A DNA stretch of 64,000 nucleotides from assembly GCF_026745355.1 (NCBI RefSeq), contig NC_079207.1, forward strand, positions 12,708,338 to 12,772,337, read 5' to 3'. The notes beneath the pieces are model-generated. The model did not search any database. It had not been told where the DNA came from and saw only the letters and a program-made list of their open reading frames with translations. The position numbers and the translations under genes are program-made. This stretch comes from Beta vulgaris subsp. vulgaris. Taxonomy: Eukaryota > Streptophyta > Magnoliopsida > Caryophyllales > Amaranthaceae. Shown here piece by piece: positions 25,677 to 36,843 of the stretch; position 1 is the stretch's first letter, and the number at the start of each line of letters is the position of its first letter.

Positions 25677-26436
25677 TGTTGGATAATTTAGAGTATTTGG
25701 TTGATTGATTTCATGTAACGTATCACTTGAATAACTTGGTTATGGTGTCGTTGTTCAAGTTATGTTAATTATGCATGTAGATTGTTTATGGTGTAGTAAA
25801 CAATAAGTTTGAAGAATAAAGAAACCGTGAACATAATATGCTTGGTGGTTTAGCCAAGCATGATGCAGTGGGCTGGAAATATCACTCGCTCAGCATGCTC
25901 GTGGCATCGCACAAAGGCATCGCACAGTAGCATCGCTCGCTAGGCATACATGCGCAGAGCTGGAGGCGAGGGCTGGAGGAGTCGCACATCGCGACTCGCG
26001 ATGCTCGTCGCGACTCGCGACAGGCCGCTCGCGACTCGCGAGCTCTGTCTCGACTCGCGACGAGAGCCTGTCTTCAGCGTGGCTTTGTGTGCAACGAATG
26101 GTTTTGACGGTTATCTTTGTGTTGTACGTGCATAAAAGTGGTTTTCCACAGATGAAAGACATAGATTTTCAGAATATTTCTCTTAAAAACAAGCACTCTC
26201 TCTCAAGTCTAAGAGTAGATTAATCATCAAACACAAAACTAAAATCTTATTCTCATTTTGACAAGATTCATACGAGCGTGACTCTTGTTGTTCTTCTTTG
26301 TATCTCGAAATTGAATTCCGTGCAACCCGTGCTTCGTATAGGGTCGGAATATCACTTTTGGGAAAGTGTCTACACACGCCTAGAAGATTCGTAGTTCATT
26401 GTATTCATCTTCTTCACCCTTTTTCTAGTTCTAACA
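25677..26436 (+). repeat. 5' LTR of the copia element
   Basis: 760 bp, TGTTGG...CTAACA. Around 25985-26065 it holds a GC-rich cluster with four copies of 'gactcgcga' and their partial inverses, making short palindromes (tcgcgactcgcga). Elsewhere the LTR is AT-rich, so this CpG-dense block stands out. Confidence 0.93.
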
Positions 26437-26460
26437 ATCCAAAAGTGATATTATTTGAAG

Positions 26461-27780
26461 ATGGCTACGGTACGTGAAATGACTTCGAATTTTCAGAAAC
26501 TTGAAAAGTTTGAGGGTGTGGGATTCCGTAGATGGCAAAAGAAGATGCATTTTCTTCTCACTTCTCTTTCGGTGGCATATGTTTTGAGTACTCCAAAACC
26601 CGAGTTTGTGGAAGATGAAACTTTGGAGGCCTCAAGGAGAAGGAACAAGTGGGAGAATGACGATTATATATATGTCGTGGTCACATTTTAAACGGTATGT
26701 CTGACAATTTATTTGATGTTTATCAATTTTATGAATCCGCTAAAATGCTTTAGGATGACCTTGAGTCAAAGTAACATGGCCGAAGATGCATCTAGTAAGA
26801 AGTTCTTAGTTAGTAATTTCAATAACTTTAAGATGAATGAAACAAGGCCTGTGATGGAACAATTCCATGAAATTCAAAGGATTTTAGGAAGTTTTAAACA
26901 ACACAATATTAGTATGGATGAAACTTTATTGTATCTTCAATAATAGACAAATTACCACCAAGTTGGAAGGATGTTAGAAATACTCTTAAACATAGGAAAG
27001 ATGATATAAATGTGGAACAATTGGGTGCTCATCTTCGGATTGAAGAGGGCATTCGGGTTCAAGATGGACAAAAGGAGGTAAATCCTAATTCTTCTACCAT
27101 TAACATGGTGGAGGATGGAAAGTTCGACTCAAATCCTAAGAAGAGGGTAATAATTTCACCAAAGGCAACAACTTTAAGAAGCCTAAGAATGGTGGAGGTG
27201 TTCAACAACGTGGTTGTTGGGAGTGTGGCAAGCCCGGACACTTCAAAAAGGATTGCTTCCTATGGAAGAGGAAAATGAACAAAAAGAATGAGCAAGGTGG
27301 AGGGAAAGGCGAGTCTAGCCAATCCCAAGCCAAACAAGGTACTTGTCACAACTTTCATGTAATTCAGTTTGAATTATATGTGTATGATTTCTGAAATCTT
27401 TTGTGTACAGGATGATTGTTCATGGTATATCGATTCAGGAGCTTCAAGGCATGTGTGCAAGGAGCGGTCTTCATTCAAAACCTTCAAGGAGGTGGACAAT
27501 GGAGAAGTTCTATACATGGGGAATGACTCTACAGCTCAAGTTCTTGGTATAGGACAAGTAGAGTTGGTCTTTAGTTCCGGCAAATCTCTAGTGTTAAGAG
27601 ATGTTGTATTTGCTCCGGAACTTAGGCGTAATCTAGTGTCAGGAGCTATCTTGAATCGAATAGGTTTTAAAATGGCTTTTGAGTCGGACAAATTTATATT
27701 ATCTAAGGGTGGTTTGTTTGTTGGACTTGGTTATTTGTGTAATGGTATGTTTAAACTAGCATTTCAAATGCTTTAGTAAC
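26461..27780 (+). pseudogene. copia gag and protease region, broken
   Basis: Starts MATVREMTSNFQKLEKFEG, the common copia gag opening with a substrate-like W (FRRWQKKMHFLL). The capsid region continues in several frames (MSDNLFDVYQ; EQFHEIQRILGSF). The nucleocapsid zinc knuckle is CWECGKPGHFKKDC at about 27216-27257. The protease region has WYIDSGASRHVC (DSGA active site) at 27420-27460 and LRRNLVSG downstream. Stops and frame changes occur near 26690, 26751, 26772, 26941, 27150 and 27775. Not able to make a continuous Gag. Confidence 0.85.
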
Positions 27781-27799
27781 AATGTGTGTGTTATTAATG

Positions 27800-30470
27800 A
27801 TAATTCTTCTCTTTGGCATTTAAGACTTGGTCATGTTAATTATAGAAAATTATATTCTATGGCTAAGGATGATTTAATTCCTTTTTGATCCAAGTATTGA
27901 GAAGTGTAGAACATGCATGCTTACCAAAATAACTAGGTGTTCTTTCCCTAATAATGTGGAAAGAGATACTAAATTGCTTATTTGGTACATAGTGATCTTT
28001 GTGATTTTCATAGTACACCTTCTTTAGGAAACAAAAAATATATAGTAACATTTATTGATGATCATTCACGATTTTGTTATGTATATTTATTGTCTACTAA
28101 AGATGAAGCCCTAGAAAAATTTGAGATCTATAAAAATGAAGTAGAATTGCAACTAAGTGACAAGGTTAAACGGTTTAGAACCGATAGAGGTGGTGAATTT
28201 CATAATCCTAGTTATTTCCAAGCTTTAGGAATAATACATGAAACAACCGCGGCTTATACACCACAACAAAATGGTGTAGCGGAAAGAAAAAATAGAACTT
28301 TACAAGAAATGGTAAATTCTATGTTATCCTACTCGGGTTTGAGTGATGGTTTTTGGGGTGAAGCGGTTTTAATCCGCTTGTTACATCTTGAACGTGTTCC
28401 TATGAAAAAGAACAAGTTACCCCTTATGAATTATGGTACAAAAGAAAACCAAATCTAAGTTACATTAGAGTTTGGGGATGTAGGGCAATAGTGAAAGTGC
28501 CGGAACCTAAACGTAAAAAGTTAGGTGAAAGAGGAGTTGAATGCATCTTTATAGGATATGCTTCTCATAGCAAATCCTATAGGTTCTATGTTATAGAACA
28601 AAACGACTTTTGGTCGGTTCACACTATTGTGGAGTCAAGGGATGCAATTTTTGATGAAAATAGATATTCATCGGTTCCTAGACCAAAGGAATAACTCCAA
28701 GTACCGAAATTCAAGAAATTGATCAAAATGATGATCATGAGTTAGATGAACAAATTCTAGATGAAAATGTTGCATCTACATCAACTCAACCAAGGAGAAG
28801 TAAACGGGTTAGGAAAGAGAAATCTTTTGGCCCGGATTTTCATGTATATTTGGTTGAAGGATCAAGAGATAGTGTTTTGACTAAATTTCCATATGTCTAT
28901 AATGTGGAAGGGGATCCTTTAACATATGATGAGGCCATGCAATCTCAAGATGCTTCATTTTGGAAAGAAGCTATTGATGATGAAATGGACTCAATCATGG
29001 GGAATAACACATGGGTTTTAGCGGACCTACCTCCTAAATGTAAACCAATAGGGTGCAAATGGATTTTCAAGAAGAAAATGAAAATCGATGGAACTATTGA
29101 CAAGTTCAAAGCCCGGTTAGTGGCACAAGGCTTTTCTCAAAAGCCGGGTATCGATTATTTCGATACATATGCACCTGTAGCTCGAATCTCCACTATAAGA
29201 TTATTGATTGCCTTGCAGCAATTCATAATCTTGTGATCCATCAAATGGATGTCAAGACTGCGTTCTTGTATGGAGAATTAGATGAGGAGGTTTACATGAG
29301 ACAACCGGTTGGATTTGTTGTCAAAGGTCAAGAACAAAAAGTTTGCAAGCTGATTAGATCTTTGTATGGGCTAAAACAAGCACCTAAGCAATGGCATCAA
29401 AAATTTGATGAGGTAGTGTTGTCTAACGGATTCAAATTGAACAATTCAGACAAGTGTGTATATAGCAAATTTGATGACAATGGTCATGGTGTTATGATTT
29501 GCTTATATGTAGATGACATGCTAATTTTTGGAACTGATTTATCCCAAGTTGAGTGGACTAAATCTTTTCTATCGTCTAAGTTCTCAATGAAAGATTTGGG
29601 GGAGGCGGATGTCATTCTAGGAATTAGAATTAAAAGAAGCAAAGGTAAATTGAGTTTGTCTCAATCTCACTACATCGAAAAGGTTCTTAAGAAATTCGAT
29701 GTTAGTGGTTGCTCTTTTGTGTCAACTCCAATGGACCCTAGTGAGAAATTACTACCTAATGTAGGTAGTGCTGTATCTCAACTTGAGTATTCAAGGGTGA
29801 TTGGATGTTTGATGTATGCAATGACGAGTACTAGGCCGGATATCGCATTTGCGGTAGGCAAACTAGTAGGTATACTAGTAATCCTAGTGTACAACATTGG
29901 CAAGCTATTCGTCGTGTGTTAAGGTATTTAGGAAAAACCAAGGACTATGGTTTATCCTACAGTGGATATCCTTCGGTTTTAGAAGGGTATTCGGATGCAA
30001 GTTGGATCTCTAAAAAGAAGATCACTCTTCTACAAGTGGATGGGTATTTCTACTTGGGGGAGGTGCTATATCTTGGGCTTCCAAGAAACAAACTTGCATA
30101 GCGGATTCCTCCATGACTTCGGAATTCATTGCTTTATCTTCCGCAAGCAAAGAGGCGGAGTGGTTGAAGAATCTCATGATTGAGATTCCTTTGTTGCCAA
30201 AACCGATATCGCCCATAGCGATTCATTGTGATAACGATGCTGCTTTGGCAAGAGCATATAGTCAAGTCTATAATGGTAAGTCAAGACAATTGGTGTGCGG
30301 CATAGCTACATCCAAGGACTTATCAAGGATAGTGTAATCACTGTTGACTATGTACGTACAACGTATAATCTAGCGGATTGTTTTACAAAGGCCTTGGCTA
30401 GAGATAATGTAAAGAGGATGGCAATCGGTTTAGGATTGGAGCCCCTCGAGAATCACGAATGAGGGAATCT
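27800..30470 (+). pseudogene. copia integrase, reverse transcriptase and RNase H region, broken
   Basis: The integrase pre-domain (LWHLRLGHVNYRKL) is followed by the catalytic core at about 27980-28390 with HSDLCD, FIDDHSRFCYVYLL, TDRGGEF and the glutamate of PQQNGVAERKNRTLQ. RT spans about 28950-29870: WKWIF-type KPIGCKWIFKKK, QMDVKTAFLYGELDEEVYM, LYGLKQAPKQWH and the catalytic YVDDM. RNase H (about 29910-30330) has EGYSDASW and ADSSMTSEFIALSSASKEAEW. Frame breaks near 27890, 28440, 28690, 29230, 29870 and 30080-30110 separate these blocks. The RT block 29233-29922 is open over 229 codons. Confidence 0.88.
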
Positions 30471-30979
30471 TAACTTAACGCCCAATATGACGTTGGGTCT
30501 TAAGTTCAATAAGATTAATTTCTTCATTTAGATGATTGTAGAACTTTATTCATCCTAAGTTTATATTCTATAACTGTGTTGTATAAGGAGGTTGTAAACT
30601 TAATAGGTCTCTTGTTTTGTGCTTTTCACAGTAGCATGTATTTTAGAGATCTACCTATGTAAGTGTGAAGTTTAGCCGCTTCAAGGAGCTAGTGGGCATA
30701 GCTTTGATACACTTATGAACAGATATGGACACAAGGCTTTATGTGTCGGTTAATAATGAGTTTAAGTAAATTTATCTTGTGTGTATTGTATCTTCGGGTT
30801 TCCATTATGTATTGAAATTGGTTCAATCGTTATCGACACCAATTGGATACGGATACTTGGAATGTGTACTTTACTATATGAAAGTTCAAGTTTTATACAC
30901 TTTCATTTATGCATAAGATGTTTGTTTTGATGATGTTTAGTGCTTATTATCTTATAGAATACTCTAAATGGGGGAGGAT

Positions 30980-31741
30980 TGTTGGATAATTTAGAGTATT
31001 TGGTTGATTGATTTCATGTAACGTATCACTTGAATAACTTGGTTATGGTGTCGTTGTTCAAGTTATGTTAATTATGCATGTAGATTGTTTATGGTGTAGT
31101 AAACAATAAGTTTGAAGAATAAAGAAACCGTGAACATAATATGCTTGGTGGTTTAGCCAAGCATGATGCAGTGGGCTGGAAATATCACTCGCTCAGCATG
31201 CTCGTGGCATCGCACAAAGGCATCGCACAGTAGCATCGCTCGCTAGGCATACATGCGCAGAGCTGGAGGCGAGGGCTGGAGGAGTCGCACATCGCGACTC
31301 GCGATGCTCGTCGCGACTCGCGACAGGCCCGCTCGCGACTCGCGAGCTCTGTCTCGACTCGCGACGAGAGCCTGTCTTCAGCGTGGCTTTGTGTGCAACG
31401 AATGGTTTTGACGGTTATCTTTGTGTTGTACGTGCATAAAAGTGGTTTTCCACAGATGAAAGACATAGATTTTCAGAATATTTCTCTTAAAAAACAAGCA
31501 CTCTCTCTCAAGTCTAAGAGTAGATTAATCATCAAACACAAAACTAAAATCTTATTCTCATTTTGACAAGATTCATACGAGCGTGACTCTTGTTGTTCTT
31601 CTTTGTATCTCGAAATTGAATTCCGTGCAACCCGTGCTTCGTATAGGGTCGGAATATCACTTTTGGGAAAGTGTCTACACACGCCTAGAAGATTCGTAGT
31701 TCGTTGTATTCATCTTCTTCACCCTTTTTCTAGTTCTAACA
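30980..31741 (+). repeat. 3' LTR of the copia element
   Basis: 762 bp, same ends as the 5' LTR, including the GC-rich palindromic block at about 31288-31370. It has one extra C in 'ggcccgctcg', one extra A in 'cttaaaaaacaag' and 'ttcgttg' for 'ttcattg' near 31702. Confidence 0.93.
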
Positions 31742-34104
31742 CCTACATCAACCCACAACGAGTAAAAACACGAAATTAATAGTCAGTAACATGAAAATTC
31801 CAGCATGAAAAGAACAATGAAGAGGACTTATGATCATTGACCTTATATAATTTTAAAAACTTTCAGGCTGATGCCATGTTTACAGGTGAGCTTGAACTTT
31901 CCGCACAGTGAACTAAAATCATAACATACCACTATCAGAAGCTGAAAGCAAGTCAGGCTTCCCAAGAAGTAGAGAGGAACTAAAAGTTTTTAACTCCACA
32001 TGCTTAGGCTCAATCAGCTTCCTCTCCCACGCGATAAGATCTTTTAGCATAGAGTTCATCCCTTCATGCTTTCTGACTTTACCAGACAGACATGCACCAG
32101 CTCTTGAAGCATCAATATCTATGCTGTACACCCCACAGAGGAGTTCTTCCCAGTAATTTATATTACTTTCTCTACCTTCAACTTCAGGATCTAGAGAATT
32201 GATAATAATCAGCATAACGTGGTACAAGTGGGACGTAGAGGAAGACCTATTTGGGTTGACAATTAATCCGCAATTCAGAGAAGCGAGTTGGAAACCTGAA
32301 ACTGAGAACTCTCATTACAATATATAGCAGTTCAATTTACATTCATTCTATCATCTTCTTCATATCTCTTCTAGTAACTGGTTAGATGATCATAAGATGA
32401 TAAGATCTTAACATTTTTTTTTTGTAACGGTTTCATTATCTAAAATATCTACAATTTCTGAACATTTTCGTGGCATCTTATGCCTCTTTTCCTCTTTTAT
32501 GTATATATGGAATTCATCATATTACACCTTTGATACTCCTAAGAATTCTCCTACGACTAATGCATAAACAAGCACATAGGCTCTATCCAATCATATACAC
32601 AAGAATATCCAAATATAAAATTGAAAGGATCATCGTGTAGTCCACTATAAAAATAAATTGAGGGGACATACACACATAATTATCTAATAAGAATGCCTGG
32701 TTTAAAAATACACATTTTATACCCAATTAGTTATAATATTATTGCTATTGGAATATCTATTAGATTTAACCTGAGGCCAAATAGAATGTATGATACTATG
32801 ATTAAATGGTATCATGTTATATATTAGCCACAAATTACAATATCAACCCAAAAAAGCAGTTACGCAAACACAATTCCATGCTGAAAATCTACTTCTAGAA
32901 AAATTTAAAAAACCTCCAACAGCACAGCACGGCTACTGCAGTTCACACCGAATACAGTCATCATCAAGTGGTAAAATTTTACAGGGGAAGAAGGGTGAAA
33001 GAAATAAAACAAGGTAGCAACATTACCTGGCCTCTGAGAAGTGGAGGCTGGAGGTGATATAGAAGAAAAAATAAGCCGAGAATCTCTGAAGTGGGCCAAT
33101 GAACAAGAAGGCTCCTTCTCCCAATCGCATTCCTGCCAAACCACAAGGTCTTGGAGGCATCGTAAGACCGATGGACATGCTTCAGAAAAGTAAAGATAGC
33201 CAATGTCCACAACATCACCCAAAAAGCATCACAGATTATCAAGATTGAGCAGCAATATCATGAATGTTCATCTATCTAAACTAGTCAACATCATGTCTAC
33301 CATAACTTAAGCCCTTTCAATCTACAACAAAAATACATTACTATTGAGGTTTACCATTATAAATAAGGATATTCCCAGAAGCATCAACCAACGGCTGAGC
33401 AACTGGCTTTGTTTCCCTCAATTGGAGCACTGCACCAATAAAACATATCTCTGCAACAGATCGATTTACTCCAATTTCAGTCTCGCCATTGGCACAGCTT
33501 ATACGGTTATGCATATCCGCAAGCACAGAATTTGTTTTCGACGTCCTCATCTCTGGCAACATAAGAATGAAGTTGTGCATCCTTCACCTCGAGGAAAAAC
33601 CTATTTAGTCCCAAGCTATCAGGACCTCTTCTTCGTAAAACGGCTTTCAAATCATCAATTGTAAAGGTAAACTGCACTGAGTATAACAAGCATTCCTTAC
33701 TTTAACACCAAGAAAAATTTCACCACAACATAAGCAAAGATCAAATCTTCAAGCATTATAAATTCAGATCAAATCTTCAAGCATTATAAATACAGATCAA
33801 ATACTAATACTATGAATAAGTAAACCCAACTAGATCATGTTATTCCATAAAATCACAAATTTGGCAATTTCCCACATTACCAAATAACATATAGCATAAC
33901 ATCAACCCAATATTCATTTCATCAAATAGCACTATCATCATTTTGTTCCTAAAAAAAGAAAAAGAAAAAAAGAGGAACATTCACAACAGGCCCCCATCTT
34001 AAAATGGCACTAAAAATATACAGAAGATACACTACTTAAGCAGCTATTAGCTGATGCAAAACTGGGTAAAAAATACATAAAAATGCTTTAATACTTAAAT
34101 CAAG

Positions 34105-36843
34105 CTAGCCAAGTGGCCGAAGCTGCTTCAACAGTTGTACAACTTGCTTCATCGTAGGCCTGATTGAGAGCGTGTCGACGGTGCATTTTACAGCCAGGTG
34201 TAGCACCTCCACCAGATCATCATGTGGACCGCTCTCCCAGATTCCTGCTGCGAAAACCTCCTTTGCTCGACCCTGGCGCAATAGCATATGGGCCCAGGAG
34301 ACAATATTGAATCCGTTCCCATGAGAGGAAAACGATGGATCCAATGCTTTTTTGTCCGAGATCAGCTCGAGCAACACAACACCATAGCTATACACATCAG
34401 CCTTCTCGGACACACGACATGTCATGGCATATTCAGGGGCTAGATAACCAAAGGTCCCAGCAACACCAGTTGTGGCATGGGTTTCGGAATTCTCCAACAG
34501 CCTGGATAAGCCAAAATCAGACAAATATGCATTGTAGTCGTTGTCCAGTAAGATATTGCTTGGCTTCACATCTCTATGTATAACCCTTGGATTACATTCA
34601 TCATGTAAGTATGCAATTGCCTGGGCTACATCCAATGCAATCTTGTGAAGTACTTTCCATTTAATGGACTTTGTCAATCTCTCCTGGATGAACTTTTCCA
34701 AATTACCACCAGGAAGATAATTATAAATGAGGAACATCTCTGTTTCACTGGCGTGATAACCTATGAGGGTAACCAGTTTATCATGGCGAATCCTTCCAAG
34801 GGTCTTAATCTCAGCATCAAACTGTTGAATGCAATGAAACCTTCCAACTGAAAGCCGCTTTACAGCCACGCTCACGTCTGAAGTTATCTCAGCCTTATAG
34901 GTCGCACCAAAGCCGCCACATCCGATGCAGTGGCCAGCACTAAAACAGTCTGTTGCCTTGACAATATTCTGGAATGTCAATGGCACCCCAATGTCAGTGA
35001 AAACTTTGATTTCCCTTCTTTCATACACTTGAATCCTAGAGCTATCTCTAGGAGCACATTTCCTTGTATAAATGAAGAGGACAACAAGTGCCAACAAAAC
35101 AAGAACAATAACTGATGCAGATGCAATGGATGCAATCTCTATTGAGTTGAATTTGTTATTCCCATTACCATAACCACCTCCGGATGGAGATTCTGCATCT
35201 GCTTGCAAATCCTCAGCACTGCTCTGCACAGTGGAGGATGACATTGTTTCATCTGCGGACGAGTTGAGTTCTGAAAGTAACCTTGCCTTTCCAGGTCTCC
35301 TTACTTTACTATGTGAATCAGTGAAATCATTATCCCTGATGCGGTGGATCACACGGAACTTTGTCTTTGAAAGGAAAGAGGAGGTTCTCAAGCAAGCTCT
35401 ACTCATGAAGAATGAAAGATATGCAACGGGTCCCTTGTTCAGCTGGTGAGAATTTGAAATCAATGACGGCAGAGAAGAGCAGGCAATAAATGTGTATCGG
35501 GTGGCTCGCCCAACTATTCTAGGAGCATGATGGTTCTCAATGAGCTTCCCAGAGAGCCTGTTTAAGCTTACATTAACATAAACAAGGCTCTTGCAGTTGT
35601 CAAAAACTCCATCTACTCTCCCAGTAAAGAAATTCTGAGACAAATTTATCACTTCCAAGAGATCACAACTACCCCATTTGCGCGAAATCTCACCCTCGAA
35701 CCCTGCCTTTGGTGCCCAAAGAACTCTCAGTTTTGGCAATGTGGTAATCTCCATGGGAATCATACCTTGGAATAGATTCCTTTCACTACAACAAGTATCA
35801 CCATTTGACTCTCCATTGACTGTACACGATTCATCCAGATTCGACAACACAAGAGCTGATAAGTCGCGACAATTCCCAAGCTCAGCTGGGACGTTACCAG
35901 AAAGGCTATTCCTGGAAACATCCAACACATTGAGCTTCCTAAGCTTGCCAAGCTCATGTGGAACGACGCCTTGCAACACGTTCGAAAACAACAAGAGCAC
36001 TCGTAACTCCCTGCAATCCCCCAAGCTAACCGGTATCTTCCCATTCAATGAATTACTGGACAAATCAAGATACTTAAGATTGACACAATTACTTCCCCAC
36101 ACATCAGGAATTTCCCCTTTTAACCGATTCAATGACAAGTAAAGCCCTGACAACTTAGGGAAACCAGCAACAAACCCCGGAATCAAACCCTCAAGCTGAT
36201 TGGCAGCCAAATTCAGCAACTCCAACCCCACTAATCCTGAAAAGGAACTAGGTATCTCTCCACTAATCCTATTCAAACCCAAATTCAAAACCCTCAATCT
36301 ATTCGAAACCGAATTCGACAACTTCCCAGAAAGCAGATTCCCTTCTAGATCAAGCACCTCCAAAGTCTCTATCCCCCAAATTTCCTCAGGAATCTCCCCA
36401 CTAAATTCATGAAAAGGAAGAGATAAAACCCTAAGTTTCTTCAATTTACCAATCCCAGATAATAATTTCCCACCCAATTTCCCAACTCTACCATCACAAA
36501 TTCTCCTAATCCCTAACCCATAAAACGGAAACTCACTAACATTAAAACAACCAACTTTCCCCAAATGATTACCAGAACCACCGCCGACAATTTTCAGAGA
36601 CGAAACCCTAAATTGAGAATCACAAACCACACCATACCAAGAACAATGATGGGTATCACTAGAATCATTAGCTAATAATACCCAAGAAGAAAGAATTCCA
36701 GACTCATCAGACAATGAAGATTTGAACTCCAACAAAATTTCTCTCTCCTCTAATAATGGTAAATCAAACCCTTTTCCTTTACCAGAAAAGCTGCAAAACC
36801 CAAGTAACAACACCACCTCAACTAGTACAACAAAACGATGCAT
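34105..36843 (-). CDS. LRR receptor-like kinase, RPK2/TOAD2-like, shortened ectodomain
   Basis: Single-exon gene, 912 aa from the ATG at 36841-36843 (MHRFVVLVEVVLLLGF); the longer open frame upstream has no ATG. Likely a plasma-membrane receptor kinase. Order: signal peptide (about 1-22), LRRNT_2 with the CSWYGVVC pair, about ten LRRs, a diverged stretch, transmembrane helix at about 572-592, kinase at about 624-905. Kinase landmarks: glycine loop GCGGFG 641-646, VAVK lysine 662, HRDVKPSN with HRD 756-758, DFG 776-778, APEY 802-805, so all catalytic residues are present and it is an RD kinase. The IEIASIASAS transmembrane entry and the kinase match RPK2, known at about 1150 aa in Arabidopsis. 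The shortfall of about 240 aa is in the C-terminal LRR block: after RDNDFTDS the protein goes directly to a Ser-rich juxtamembrane segment. No premature stop. Confidence 0.92.
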   Translation of the reverse strand: MHRFVVLVEVVLLLGFCSFSGKGKGFDLPLLEEREILLEFKSSLSDESGILSSWVLLANDSSDTHHCSWYGVVCDSQFRVSSLKIVGGGSGNHLGKVGCFNVSEFPFYGLGIRRICDGRVGKLGGKLLSGIGKLKKLRVLSLPFHEFSGEIPEEIWGIETLEVLDLEGNLLSGKLSNSVSNRLRVLNLGLNRISGEIPSSFSGLVGLELLNLAANQLEGLIPGFVAGFPKLSGLYLSLNRLKGEIPDVWGSNCVNLKYLDLSSNSLNGKIPVSLGDCRELRVLLLFSNVLQGVVPHELGKLRKLNVLDVSRNSLSGNVPAELGNCRDLSALVLSNLDESCTVNGESNGDTCCSERNLFQGMIPMEITTLPKLRVLWAPKAGFEGEISRKWGSCDLLEVINLSQNFFTGRVDGVFDNCKSLVYVNVSLNRLSGKLIENHHAPRIVGRATRYTFIACSSLPSLISNSHQLNKGPVAYLSFFMSRACLRTSSFLSKTKFRVIHRIRDNDFTDSHSKVRRPGKARLLSELNSSADETMSSSTVQSSAEDLQADAESPSGGGYGNGNNKFNSIEIASIASASVIVLVLLALVVLFIYTRKCAPRDSSRIQVYERREIKVFTDIGVPLTFQNIVKATDCFSAGHCIGCGGFGATYKAEITSDVSVAVKRLSVGRFHCIQQFDAEIKTLGRIRHDKLVTLIGYHASETEMFLIYNYLPGGNLEKFIQERLTKSIKWKVLHKIALDVAQAIAYLHDECNPRVIHRDVKPSNILLDNDYNAYLSDFGLSRLLENSETHATTGVAGTFGYLAPEYAMTCRVSEKADVYSYGVVLLELISDKKALDPSFSSHGNGFNIVSWAHMLLRQGRAKEVFAAGIWESGPHDDLVEVLHLAVKCTVDTLSIRPTMKQVVQLLKQLRPLG

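Larger units (their letters stand above)
25677..31741 (+). mobile_element. Ty1/copia LTR retrotransposon, 6065 bp
   Basis: Target duplication CCTAC at 25672-25676 and 31742-31746. LTRs 25677-26436 (760 bp) and 30980-31741 (762 bp) begin TGTTGG and end CTAACA. By eye they differ by two single-base homopolymer indels and one substitution, so insertion is recent. The polypurine tract 'gggggagga' lies directly before the 3' LTR. After the 5' LTR the text reads 'atccaaaagtgata', not the usual initiator-Met primer site beginning 'tggtat'. Domain order gag, protease, integrase, RT, RNase H is that of copia. The insertion sits a few bases from the acceptor of pseudogene exon 6. The internal frames carry many stops and frameshifts. 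Confidence 0.95.
16079..33955 (-). pseudogene. asparagine-synthetase-family (ASNSD1-like) pseudogene, exons 2-6 only
   Basis: A second copy of the gene at 43423-54976, matching it through exons and introns (16079-33955 against about 49567-54750). Remaining exons: exon 2 at 33355-33671, exon 4 at 33027-33161, exon 5 at 31930-32190 (full length, open) and exon 6 at 25575-25672. Compared with the intact copy, exon 1 and the promoter are absent. Exon 2 is 2 bp shorter, causing a frameshift near 33516. Exon 3 is deleted with flanking intron; the junction near 33195 shares 'agtaa' with both sides. Exon 4 has lost a base near 33084 and its acceptor reads AC instead of AG. Exon 6 ends in TAG. Exons 7-14 are missing beyond the gypsy junction at 16079. 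A hAT-like MITE, a LINE, a Stowaway MITE and a copia element sit inside it and are absent from the matching part of the intact copy. Confidence 0.92.

Noticed and set aside
25890..26162. 90-codon - strand frame in the copia LTR (also 31185-31466)
   Set aside because: Comes from the GC-rich palindromic cluster within the LTR; the two LTR versions differ in the frame because of a single-base indel.
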